Positions 9,518-18,597 of a stretch of DNA of 64,000 bases are shown here, one piece after another. Source of the DNA: [Ruminococcus] lactaris ATCC 29176 (lineage in GTDB: Bacteria; Bacillota; Clostridia; Lachnospirales; Lachnospiraceae); NCBI RefSeq assembly GCF_025152405.1, contig NZ_CP102292.1, positions 2,356,001 to 2,420,000 on the forward strand. The letters run 5' to 3'. The notes under the pieces are model-generated. The model was given only the letters and a program-made list of their open reading frames with translations, ran no database searches and was not told the origin of the DNA. The translations under genes and the position numbers were made by a program. How positions within the stretch are numbered: the stretch's first letter is position 1; each line of letters starts with the position of its first letter.

Positions 9518-10537
9518 TTAGATTGCAAGTGATTTAGCCACATCATACTGGTATGCAGAAATGGTCTTCTTCATTGCAAGAGCTTCCTCAATATCAAAAT
9601 CAACGAACTCCCCATGCTGATATCCTACAACACGGTTTGTCTTGCCCTGGCAGAGAAGGTCAACTGCCATAGCTCCCATTGTAGAAGCGTAAACTCTGTC
9701 CTTACATGTCGGGCTTCCACCACGCTGCATATGTCCAAGGATCGTAGCTCTTGTCTCAATACCTGTTGCATCTTCGATTCTCTTTGCAAGATTGATAGAA
9801 TCACCAACACCCTCAGCATTGATAATGATATAATTCTGTTTACCGCGTTTCTTATTCTCAAGAATGTCCTCGATCAGGGCTTTCTCATCAAATCCATGCT
9901 CTTCCGGCATCAGGATACGCTCAGCTCCGTTGGCAATACCGCACCACAGTGCAAGATATCCTGCGTCACGACCCATAACCTCAATGACACTGCATCTCTC
10001 ATGAGATGTAGAAGTATCACGAACTTTATCGATCGCATACATAGCTGTATTAACCGCTGTATCAAATCCGATCGTATAATCTGTGCAGGCGATATCCAGA
10101 TCGATCGTTCCCGGAACACCGATCGTATTAACTCCGAGATTTGCAAGCTTCTGAGCTCCTGCAAATGATCCGTCTCCTCCGATTACTACAAGACCATCAA
10201 TGCCATACTTTTTACAGATAGCAGCTGCCTTCTGCTGTCCTTCTTCTGTACGCATTGTCTTGCAACGTGCTGTCTGAAGAATTGTACCACCACGCTGAAC
10301 AATATCAGACACATCACGTGCTGTCAGATCGATGATCTCTTCTTTCAGAAGTCCATGATATCCTCTGCGGATTCCGCGAACCTTTAATCCTTTTGCAAGG
10401 GCACGTCTTACGACTGCACGGATTGCTGCATTCATTCCAGGAGCGTCTCCTCCACTCGTCAGAACTCCGATCGTACGGATCTTATCCTCAATCTCGTCCA
10501 GATATTTTTCTTTTTCATTCATAGTTTTCTCTGCCAT
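9518..10537 (-). CDS. pfkA: ATP-dependent 6-phosphofructokinase
   Basis: Glycolytic enzyme phosphorylating fructose-6-phosphate, 339 aa. TSGGDAPGMNAAIRAVV forms the ATP site, GGDGSF marks the ATP-type (PPi-dependent enzymes have GGDDT), and VMGRDAGYLA and the HMQRGGSP substrate motif are present. The catalytic loop reads TIDLDIA where the usual text is TIDNDI, so the Asn between the two catalytic aspartates is Leu. The frame is open to 10561, but the AAAGGGTGGAG ribosome site lies inside that extension, so ATG 10537 is the start. It follows dnaE by about 80 bp without a terminator. Confidence 0.95.
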   Translation of the reverse strand: MAEKTMNEKEKYLDEIEDKIRTIGVLTSGGDAPGMNAAIRAVVRRALAKGLKVRGIRRGYHGLLKEEIIDLTARDVSDIVQRGGTILQTARCKTMRTEEGQQKAAAICKKYGIDGLVVIGGDGSFAGAQKLANLGVNTIGVPGTIDLDIACTDYTIGFDTAVNTAMYAIDKVRDTSTSHERCSVIEVMGRDAGYLALWCGIANGAERILMPEEHGFDEKALIEDILENKKRGKQNYIIINAEGVGDSINLAKRIEDATGIETRATILGHMQRGGSPTCKDRVYASTMGAMAVDLLCQGKTNRVVGYQHGEFVDFDIEEALAMKKTISAYQYDVAKSLAI

Positions 10538-10620
10538 GTTATCTCCACCCTTTCTCTGCAATGTCTGATAAAGATCTCTATTGTCTATTTTTTATCAACT
10601 CCGCAAATATTCTACCTTAT

Positions 10621-13600
10621 TTAGAAGTGGTTTTCAATAGCTTTTTCTACTACTTTTACCCGATTCTCACCAAAATGGTTCATTAACCTGCTCAAAATCT
10701 GTGGATTTATACTGATATTCTTATTCGCAGGTAATTTTTTCACAATTTTTTCCTTCTCACAGTAGATCATGACTTCGTCATTTCCTTCTGAATCAGCCAA
10801 ATATCCATAGGTTATCGCCTCTTCCTCCAGATACGTTTCCTTATCCGGAAACTGGATCCATAATTCCTTTTTCTTCTGCCCGAACGGAAGGATCTTCTCG
10901 CAGATCAGCTTGCTTGCCTTGTCATCTTCTTCCGAAACTCTTCCCTTTACAAAGATCTTATTATCTTCCTCAAGATACTGCCGATACTTCTCGTAGTCCC
11001 TCGGAAATACAACTACTTCTACTGTTCCGAAAAGATCTTCTACCGTCAGAAATGCCATCATCTGGTTCGTCTTGGTATGCTTCACCGTCTTTTCCGCAAT
11101 GATACCGCCGATGATCTCCCTGGCTCCGTCTCTTACTTTCGTATATCCGACTTCAGGATCAACCTGAAAATCAGCAGTGGTCGCAGAAATCACCTTCCGC
11201 CACTCTTCTTCATAAGACTCCAGCGGATGGCCGCTGACATACACTCCGAGTACCTCTTTTTCAAATCCAAGGAGGTTCTCCTTTGTATATTCTCCGACAT
11301 CCGGCATTCTGATCTGAAACTCTTCCTTCTGCTCCTCGCTCACCATATCGAACAGGCTCATCTGACCGACCATGGAATTTTTCTTTTCCTGCTGCATATG
11401 GTCGACGATCTGAATATAAATACTCATGAACTGCTTTCTTGTTCCCCCCAGGACATCCAATGCCCCGGCTTTGATGAGATTTTCCACCAGCCGTTTATTC
11501 ATCAGCTCCCGGCTCGAAATCCTAGTAATAAAATCTTCCAGATTTCTGAACTCTCCGAGTTCCTTTCTGTCATTCACAATGGCACGGATCACCGGGCGGC
11601 CGATACTCTTGATCGCAGCCAGTCCATAACGGATATCTCCGCCGTCTACTGAAAAATCCGCCTCCCCTTTGTTGATATCCGGCGGAAGGATTTTGATCCC
11701 CATCTGACGGCAGACGTAAATATATTCTGCAACCTTCGTCGGATTATCGATCACAGAAGTCATCAGGGCTGCCATATACTCTACCGGATAATAGTATTTC
11801 AGCCACGCCGTCTGATAAGATACTACTGCATAAGCAGCCGCATGAGACTTGTTAAAAGCATATTTTGCAAAATCGATCATCTCATCATAGATCTTATTTG
11901 CAGTCTGCTCATCAATCCCGTTCTTGATACATCCCGGTACACCGGTCTCTTCATCGCCGTAAACGAAAGTTTTCCGTTCCTTTTCCATGACCGCTGCTTT
12001 TTTCTTGGACATGGCACGACGCAGAAGGTCACTTCGTCCAAGTGTATAACCTGCAAGATCCCGCACGATCTGCATAACCTGTTCCTGATAAACGATACAG
12101 CCATAAGTCGGTGCAAGGATTGGTTCAAGTTGTGGGCAGTCATATGTGATGGATGATCTGTCGTTCTTTCCCCGGATATACTGTGGAATGAAATCCATCG
12201 GACCCGGACGGTACAGAGAAATTCCCGCGATCACATCCTCCAGGCTATGGGGCTGCAATTCTTTCATGAAATTCTTCATCCCGCCACTTTCCAACTGGAA
12301 GATTCCTTCCGTCTTTCCTGTACCGATATAATCCAGCACTGCCTTATCATTGTAGTCAATCTTGTCGATCTGAAGATCCGGCTGCTTTTTTCTTGCAAGC
12401 TGTACCGCATTCTGAATCACGGTCAGTGTACGCAGGCCCAGGAAGTCCATCTTCAAAAGTCCCAGTTCTTCCAGCGTTGTCATAATAAACTGGGTCGTGA
12501 TTGTCCCATCTGCTGCCCTTGAAAGAGGTACATACTCCTCTACAGGTTTCTGGCAGATCACCACTCCTGCCGCATGCATCGAACAGTGCCTCGGCAGTCC
12601 CTCCAGTCGCTTCGCCATATCGATCAGATGCGTCACCGTCTCATCCGACTCATAAAGCTTACGAAGCTCCGGATTCATCTGCAGAGCTTTATCAATCGTA
12701 ATTCCAAGCTCCTGGGGAATCATCTTGGCAATCGAATCCACATAGGCATAAGGCAGATCCATGACTCTTCCTACATCACGGATGACACCTCTTGCCGCAA
12801 GCGTTCCAAATGTAACGATCTGAGCCACGCAGTCTTTTCCGTATTTTCTCGTTACATAATCGATCACTTCCTGCCGTCTCTCATAGCAGAAATCCACATC
12901 AATATCCGGCATGGATACACGTTCCGGATTCAGAAAACGCTCGAACAGGAGCTGATAATGGATGGGATCAATGGTTGTGATCCCCAGACAATAGGACACG
13001 ATACTTCCCGCTGCTGAACCACGCCCCGGTCCGACTGCGATTCCATGGTCTTTTGCATATTTGATAAAATCCCATACGATCAGGAAATAATCGACATATC
13101 CCATATGCCGGATCGTATCCAGCTCGTATGCCAGCCGGTCTTTCAGCTCCTGCGACGGTGTCCTATAACGCTGATCCAGTCCTTCATAGCACAGCTTCTG
13201 CAGGTACTCCCAGGAAGTATAGCCTTCCGGCACGTCATATTTAGGAAGCTTCGTCACTCCGAACTCAATCTCCACAGAACAGCGGTCCGCGATCTTCTGC
13301 GTATTCTCCAGTGCCTGCCTTGCATACGGGAACAGAGCCGCCATCTCTTCTTCGGACTTCACATAATACTGCCCGCCTTCATAACGCATCCGGTTCTCAT
13401 CCGACAGCTTTTTCCCCGTCTGAATACAGAGCAGGATATCATGTGCCTTCTCATCATCTGCATAGGTATAATGCACATCATTCGTAGCAACCAGTTCAAT
13501 CCCGGTCTCCTGCGACAGCTTCATCAACTGCTGGTTTACCAACTGCTGATCCGGGATTCCATGATCCTGAAGCTCCAGAAAATAATTCCCTTTTCCGAAA

Positions 13601-14094
13601 ATCTCCTGATACTCCAAAGCCCGGTCTTTTGCCTCTTCATACATCCCTTTGGTAAGATATCTTGGAACTTCTCCTGCAAGACACGCACTCAACGCAATAA
13701 TCCCCTTATGATAGGTTCTTAAAAGTTCTTTATCTACTCTCGGCTTGTAATAGTACCCTTCCACAAATCCTTTGGAAACGATCTTTGTCAGATTCTCGTA
13801 TCCTTCGTTATTCTCAGCCAGCAGCACTAAATGGTAATACCGGTCATCTCCGCCTGTCACTTCCCTGTCAAACCGGGAATTGGGAGCTACATAGACCTCG
13901 CATCCGAGAATCGGATTGATCCCCTGCTTACGTGCCTCCCGATAAAAATCGATCACTCCGTACATGACTCCGTGATCCGTAATTGCCGCACTGTTCATCC
14001 CCAGCTCTTTCACTCTTGCAACATACTCTTTGATCTTGTTCGAGCCATCCAGAAGACTGTACTCCGTATGGACATGTAAATGTGCAAAACTCAT
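10621..14094 (-). CDS. dnaE: DNA polymerase III subunit alpha
   Basis: Replicative or lesion-tolerant DNA polymerase of the DnaE class, 1157 aa. It begins with the PHP domain (FAHLHVHTEYSLLDGSNKIKE), followed by the palm with the catalytic aspartates in PDIDVDF and the GRGSAAGSIVSY nucleotide-binding loop, then the beta-clamp-binding and OB-fold region (GGIIAEKTVKHTKTNQMMAF) near the C-terminus. Length fits DnaE, not PolC. No intein or frameshift is seen. It is transcribed with pfkA downstream. Confidence 0.97.
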   Translation of the reverse strand: MSFAHLHVHTEYSLLDGSNKIKEYVARVKELGMNSAAITDHGVMYGVIDFYREARKQGINPILGCEVYVAPNSRFDREVTGGDDRYYHLVLLAENNEGYENLTKIVSKGFVEGYYYKPRVDKELLRTYHKGIIALSACLAGEVPRYLTKGMYEEAKDRALEYQEIFGKGNYFLELQDHGIPDQQLVNQQLMKLSQETGIELVATNDVHYTYADDEKAHDILLCIQTGKKLSDENRMRYEGGQYYVKSEEEMAALFPYARQALENTQKIADRCSVEIEFGVTKLPKYDVPEGYTSWEYLQKLCYEGLDQRYRTPSQELKDRLAYELDTIRHMGYVDYFLIVWDFIKYAKDHGIAVGPGRGSAAGSIVSYCLGITTIDPIHYQLLFERFLNPERVSMPDIDVDFCYERRQEVIDYVTRKYGKDCVAQIVTFGTLAARGVIRDVGRVMDLPYAYVDSIAKMIPQELGITIDKALQMNPELRKLYESDETVTHLIDMAKRLEGLPRHCSMHAAGVVICQKPVEEYVPLSRAADGTITTQFIMTTLEELGLLKMDFLGLRTLTVIQNAVQLARKKQPDLQIDKIDYNDKAVLDYIGTGKTEGIFQLESGGMKNFMKELQPHSLEDVIAGISLYRPGPMDFIPQYIRGKNDRSSITYDCPQLEPILAPTYGCIVYQEQVMQIVRDLAGYTLGRSDLLRRAMSKKKAAVMEKERKTFVYGDEETGVPGCIKNGIDEQTANKIYDEMIDFAKYAFNKSHAAAYAVVSYQTAWLKYYYPVEYMAALMTSVIDNPTKVAEYIYVCRQMGIKILPPDINKGEADFSVDGGDIRYGLAAIKSIGRPVIRAIVNDRKELGEFRNLEDFITRISSRELMNKRLVENLIKAGALDVLGGTRKQFMSIYIQIVDHMQQEKKNSMVGQMSLFDMVSEEQKEEFQIRMPDVGEYTKENLLGFEKEVLGVYVSGHPLESYEEEWRKVISATTADFQVDPEVGYTKVRDGAREIIGGIIAEKTVKHTKTNQMMAFLTVEDLFGTVEVVVFPRDYEKYRQYLEEDNKIFVKGRVSEEDDKASKLICEKILPFGQKKKELWIQFPDKETYLEEEAITYGYLADSEGNDEVMIYCEKEKIVKKLPANKNISINPQILSRLMNHFGENRVKVVEKAIENHF

Positions 14095-14243
14095 ACCTTC
14101 ACCTCATTGTCCTTTCTTTTGCAGTTATCAATAAGTTCCATCTATCGCTTCTGCCAGCTTAATTTCAAGTAGTATTTTTCTTTTTTTGACCGGACACCTG
14201 ACATTCTCTCTCCATAGGCTCTGCCTGATCTTTTTATTTCAGA

Positions 14244-15065
14244 TCACAGTCTGTAAATCCCGTCTTCCCTGATCTGAATCTTTCTCTGCTTCAAAAGTCT
14301 TCCGACCGCACGCTTGAATGCCGCCTTGCTCATCCCCATCTCCATCTTGATCTGCTCCGGGTCTGCCTTATCCGTAAATGGCAGCCTGCCCCCACACGTC
14401 TCAATACAGTCCAGGATCAGTTCTGCATCTTCGTCCATCTGCTGCGGGATCTTGCCACGTACACTTAAATCAAGCTTGCCATCCTCTTTTACGGCTGCTA
14501 CACGGGCTTCGATCTCCTGTCCTGCAGACATCCTTCCGTACATCTCTCTTTTCGGGATCAGTGCAGAATAAAGATTATCTACCGCCACGAAAGCACCGAT
14601 CTCCCGGTTCACTTCGTAAATCGTACCTCTGACTGTATCATCCTTTTTATAAGGAGAATCCGTCCGCAGAAGGTGATAGATCTTCATTGTGGCACAAAGT
14701 CTCTCGCTCTTGTCAATATAAAGACTCACAAGACATTTATCCCCTTTTTCCACTTTCTCTGTCTGCTCTTTAAATGGAAGGAACAAATCTTTCTCCAATC
14801 CCCAGTCAAGAAATGCCCCCATTCTGCCAACATCTGCTACCGTCAGCACTGCCAGCTCCCCAAGTGTCAGCTTCGGCTCATTCGTCGTCGCAATCATGCG
14901 GTCTGATGAATCTTTATAAAGAAAGACTTCTATCGGATCCCCGACCTCGATTCCTTCCGGAACCTGCTTCTTTGGCAGAAGCACTCTCTCTTCATCGCTG
15001 CCCAGATACACTCCAAAATCTACGATCTTTACAACCGTCAGTACCTGCTTTACTCCTAATCTCAT
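14244..15065 (-). CDS. S1 RNA-binding domain protein (CvfB/YitL-like)
   Basis: A 273-aa CvfB-family protein. In this family three S1-type OB folds are followed by a winged helix; here the S1-like segments fall at about residues 1-60, 65-130 and 140-205 (DTVRGTIYEVNREIGAFVAVD, GQEIEARVAAVKEDGKLDLS) and the winged helix at about 215-273 (MGMSKAAFKRAVGRLLKQRKI). Homologues bind RNA and affect virulence-factor expression in staphylococci; here the function is unproven. The 186-bp gap to pncB carries the divergent pncB promoter. Confidence 0.88.
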   Translation of the reverse strand: MRLGVKQVLTVVKIVDFGVYLGSDEERVLLPKKQVPEGIEVGDPIEVFLYKDSSDRMIATTNEPKLTLGELAVLTVADVGRMGAFLDWGLEKDLFLPFKEQTEKVEKGDKCLVSLYIDKSERLCATMKIYHLLRTDSPYKKDDTVRGTIYEVNREIGAFVAVDNLYSALIPKREMYGRMSAGQEIEARVAAVKEDGKLDLSVRGKIPQQMDEDAELILDCIETCGGRLPFTDKADPEQIKMEMGMSKAAFKRAVGRLLKQRKIQIREDGIYRL

Positions 15066-15191
15066 TCTCTACTCCAATCTGCTGCCCCTGCAGCACTCAC
15101 TTCACTGATCTTCCTGTCATTCAATCGGATTTCATCCTAATCTTCCATATAGATTAAGCTATTTGACAGTCCCTTGTCAATGGATTCTTTA

Positions 15192-15220
15192 TTGATTTAC
15201 ACGCATTAATTATGTATAAT
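15192..15220 (+). promoter_or_regulatory. Sigma-A promoter for pncB
   Basis: TTGATT at 15192-15197 and a perfect TATAAT at 15215-15220, with a 17-bp spacer. Confidence 0.82.
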
Positions 15221-15251
15221 TGATTCAATGCTACAGAAAAGAGGGAAATTT

Positions 15252-16700
15252 ATGAGTGCACAGAACCTTACTTTACTGACAGACCTGTACGAACTTACTA
15301 TGATGCAGGGCTATTTTGAAACTCAGGAAAACCAGACCGTAATCTTCGACGTATTTTTCCGTGAGAACCCAAATAAAGGTGGGTACTCCATTATGGCCGG
15401 CGTTGATCAGGTCATCGATTATATCAAGAATCTGAATTTTTCATATGAAGATGTGGACTATCTGAGAGGGCTGGGGCTTTTCAGTGAAGACTTTCTTCAT
15501 TACCTGAGCGGATTCCATTTCAGCGGGGATATTTATGCGATTCCGGAAGGAAGTGTGATTTTCCCACGAGAGCCGCTCATCAAAGTGGTTGCCCCGATCA
15601 TGGAGGCACAGCTTGTAGAAACTGCGATCCTGACCATCATCAACCATCAGTGTCTGATCGCTACCAAGGCATCCCGTGTTGTATACGCCGCACAGGGAGA
15701 TGGGATCATGGAATTTGGTCTCCGCCGGGCACAGGGACCGGATGCCGGACTTTACGGTGCAAGAGCTGCCGTCATCGGTGGATGCGTAGGTACATCCAAT
15801 GTACTCGCAGGAGAGATGTTTGATGTGCCTGTTATGGGAACACATGCCCACAGTTGGATCATGACATTTAAGGATGAATACACTGCATTTAAAGAATACG
15901 CAAGACTGTATCCGGATGCATGTACCCTGCTGGTAGACACTTATGATACTTTAAAATCCGGTGTTCCGAATGCGATCCGTGTATTTAAAGAGCTTCGTGA
16001 GGCAGGTATCAAACCGAAGAGCTATGGAATCCGCCTTGACTCCGGTGACCTTGCCTACCTTTCCAAAAAGGCAAGAAAGATGCTGGATGATGCCGGTTTC
16101 CCGGATGCCGTTATTGCTGCATCCAATGACCTCGATGAATACCTCATCCACGATCTGAAAATGCAGGGTGCTGCCATTACTTCCTGGGGGGTCGGAACGA
16201 ATCTGATCACTTCAAAAGACTGCCCGTCCTTTGGCGGTGTATACAAGCTGGCAGCGATCCAAAATGCAGAAGGACAGTTTATCCCGAAGATCAAGATCTC
16301 CGAAAATACGGAGAAGATCACAAACCCGGGAAATAAGACGATCTACAGAATTTATGATAAAGAAACTCATATGCTTCGTGCAGACCTTATTTGTTTCGCT
16401 GATGAGGTTTATGATCCTGAAGAAGACCTTCTTCTTTTCGATCCGAATGCAACCTGGAAAAAGACACTTCTCAAAGGCGGAACCTATACTATGAAAGAAC
16501 TTTTACAGCCAATTTTTATTCACGGAGAATGTAAGTATGAGTCCCCTTCCGTCAAAGAGATCGCAGCTTTCTGTAAAGAAGAAAAAGCAACTCTCTGGGA
16601 TGAGACAAAGCGTTTGTTCAATCCTCATAAAGTATATGTGGATCTTTCTCAGAAATTATATGATACAAAAACTGAGCTTCTGAATGAAGCACATAAATAG
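15252..16700 (+). CDS. pncB: Nicotinate phosphoribosyltransferase
   Basis: NAD salvage enzyme joining nicotinate to PRPP, 482 aa. It has the DLYELTMMQGYF start motif, an EFGLRRAQGPD loop, the THAHSW motif (His198/His200) with the phosphohistidine residue, and the YGIRLDSGDLAYLS phosphate-binding segment. An upstream in-frame ATG at 15228 contains the AGAGGG ribosome site, so 15252 is the start. Its end overlaps the ribosome site of the following HAD gene, indicating translational linkage. Confidence 0.95.
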   Translation: MSAQNLTLLTDLYELTMMQGYFETQENQTVIFDVFFRENPNKGGYSIMAGVDQVIDYIKNLNFSYEDVDYLRGLGLFSEDFLHYLSGFHFSGDIYAIPEGSVIFPREPLIKVVAPIMEAQLVETAILTIINHQCLIATKASRVVYAAQGDGIMEFGLRRAQGPDAGLYGARAAVIGGCVGTSNVLAGEMFDVPVMGTHAHSWIMTFKDEYTAFKEYARLYPDACTLLVDTYDTLKSGVPNAIRVFKELREAGIKPKSYGIRLDSGDLAYLSKKARKMLDDAGFPDAVIAASNDLDEYLIHDLKMQGAAITSWGVGTNLITSKDCPSFGGVYKLAAIQNAEGQFIPKIKISENTEKITNPGNKTIYRIYDKETHMLRADLICFADEVYDPEEDLLLFDPNATWKKTLLKGGTYTMKELLQPIFIHGECKYESPSVKEIAAFCKEEKATLWDETKRLFNPHKVYVDLSQKLYDTKTELLNEAHK

Positions 16701-16707
16701 GAGAATT

Positions 16708-17523
16708 ATGCAATATCAGGTTATCGTGCTGGATTTGGACGGCACACTTACAAATTCAAAAAAGGAGATCACCGAACCGACCCGTCAGGCTCTCATCGAC
16801 ATTCAAAAGAACGGAAAGACAGTTGTTCTTGCCAGCGGCCGCCCCATCAACGGGGTTGCTCCACTGGCAAAGCAACTGCGTCTTCAGGATTTCGGAGGCT
16901 ATATGCTTTCCTTTAACGGTGCAAGAGTGACACGCTGTTCAGATGGGAAGATCATTTATAATAAGCAGATTCCACCTGAGATGATCCGACCGATTTGTGA
17001 TATCGTCCGCTCTTATGCAGAACAGGGGGTTGATCTGATCACTTATACTGATACAACGATTATCTCTGCGATCGCTCCGAACCAGTATACCCGGATTGAA
17101 TCGGGAATCAACCGTATGGAGATTTACCAGCCGGATGACTTTGTCTCCTATATTGATTTCCCGATCAATAAGCTGCTTGTCCCAGGACCCGCAGATGTCC
17201 TTCAGGAGCTGATGAAACTGCTGAAAGAGAAATACCACGGACTACTCAATATTTATCTTTCCGAACCGTATTTCCTTGAGATCATGCCTCAGAACATTGA
17301 TAAGGCTCATTCTCTGCAAAAACTTCTCAACAGTATCGGACTGACTGCTGATTCCATGATCTGCTGCGGTGACGGCTTTAATGACCTTTCCATGATCGAA
17401 TATGCCGGACTCGGTGTCGCCATGGAAAATGCACAGCCAATTATAAAAGACTCCGCTGATTTCATCACCCGCTCGAATGATGAAGACGGAGTCCTTCATG
17501 TTGTTAATCTATTCATGCGTTAG
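16708..17523 (+). CDS. Cof-type HAD-IIB family hydrolase
   Basis: Cytoplasmic HAD phosphatase, 271 aa. The nucleophile motif is DLDGTLTNSKK near the N-terminus, the Ser/Thr motif is VLASGRP, and the C-terminal Mg site is CGDGFNDLSMIEYAG. A large cap domain (about residues 85-200) places it in subclass IIB with Cof/YidA proteins that hydrolyse sugar phosphates or pyridoxal phosphate. An ATG at 16684 overlaps pncB, but TAGGAG directly before ATG 16708 fixes the start. Co-transcription with pncB suggests a nucleotide-linked substrate, which is inference. Confidence 0.92.
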   Translation: MQYQVIVLDLDGTLTNSKKEITEPTRQALIDIQKNGKTVVLASGRPINGVAPLAKQLRLQDFGGYMLSFNGARVTRCSDGKIIYNKQIPPEMIRPICDIVRSYAEQGVDLITYTDTTIISAIAPNQYTRIESGINRMEIYQPDDFVSYIDFPINKLLVPGPADVLQELMKLLKEKYHGLLNIYLSEPYFLEIMPQNIDKAHSLQKLLNSIGLTADSMICCGDGFNDLSMIEYAGLGVAMENAQPIIKDSADFITRSNDEDGVLHVVNLFMR

Positions 17524-17547
17524 GGGCATATTCTGCAACCCTGCAGT

Positions 17548-18486
17548 TTATTCTGAAACTGTCCGATTTCCGGAACTGACTGCTTTCCGTTCCGGGAGCT
17601 GGGCAATAATCACTGCTGAGAATACCAGTACGCATCCCACAAATTCTCTGACGGAAAGTCTTTCTCCTAAAATGACCCATCCCGCCAGTACAGCAAATAC
17701 AGATTCCAGGCTCATCAACAATGATGCTACCGTCGGGTCTGTATTTTTTTGTGCAATGATCTGAAGCGTATATCCGACGCCACTGGACAATACACCTGCA
17801 TATACGATCGGTCGCCAGGATACCAGTACCGCATTCACTGTCGGCTGTTCTGACACCAGCATCGGAATGGCACAGATCATCCCGCAAATAAAAAACTGAA
17901 GACACGAAAGACATACTCCATCCACTTTCGGCGAAAAATAATCGATCACAAGAATGTGTCCCGCAAAAGCGAAAGAACCTGCCAAAATGATCCAGTCTCC
18001 CTTTGAAATAGAAAATCCGTCTTTTACGCAAAGGAAATACATTCCAACCACAGCCAAAATAACACCGCACCAAACTTTTTTCCCTGCTTTTCTCCCGAAT
18101 GCCAGTCCCAAAAGTGGAACAATCAGAATATAGAGAGCTGTAATAAATCCGCCTTTTCCTGCTGTGGTATATTGCAGTCCGATCTGCTGTGCCATACTTC
18201 CGATCGTCAGACAGATACCACAGCAGATACCTCCCGCCAGCAAAGTCTTTCTTTGCTCATTTTTTTCTTTCTTTTCATCCGGTTCTGCTTTCCCTTTATT
18301 TGCCTGTGACTTTTTCTTTCTGAAAAAGACGACCGGGAGCAAAGTTACTCCCCCTAAAATGCTCCGGGCTGCACCAAACGTAAACGGTCCGATATATTCC
18401 ATTCCGATGCTCTGTGCCACGAATGCACTTCCCCAAATTAACGCTGTCAGAATCAACAGCATATTACTTAGTTTTCTTTTGTCCAT
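17548..18486 (-). CDS. DMT/EamA family transporter
   Basis: Inner-membrane drug/metabolite exporter, 312 aa. It has ten hydrophobic segments arranged as two EamA repeats (from ILTALIWGSAFVAQSIG and from DWIILAGSFAFAGHILVIDY). A Lys/Glu-rich loop (about residues 58-82) sits after the second helix. The late motif LLMSLESVFAVLAGWVILGE is typical of the family. The substrate is unknown. It converges on the HAD gene. Confidence 0.9.
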   Translation of the reverse strand: MDKRKLSNMLLILTALIWGSAFVAQSIGMEYIGPFTFGAARSILGGVTLLPVVFFRKKKSQANKGKAEPDEKKEKNEQRKTLLAGGICCGICLTIGSMAQQIGLQYTTAGKGGFITALYILIVPLLGLAFGRKAGKKVWCGVILAVVGMYFLCVKDGFSISKGDWIILAGSFAFAGHILVIDYFSPKVDGVCLSCLQFFICGMICAIPMLVSEQPTVNAVLVSWRPIVYAGVLSSGVGYTLQIIAQKNTDPTVASLLMSLESVFAVLAGWVILGERLSVREFVGCVLVFSAVIIAQLPERKAVSSGNRTVSE

Positions 18487-18597
18487 CTTCTCTCGACTTC
18501 CTTATCTGATCTTTTTGATCTGTTCCTCATGACAATCTCATATCTTTTGAAGTTTTTATCTGCCAATTCATGACTGTCAACAGTCCTGACATCTTGA

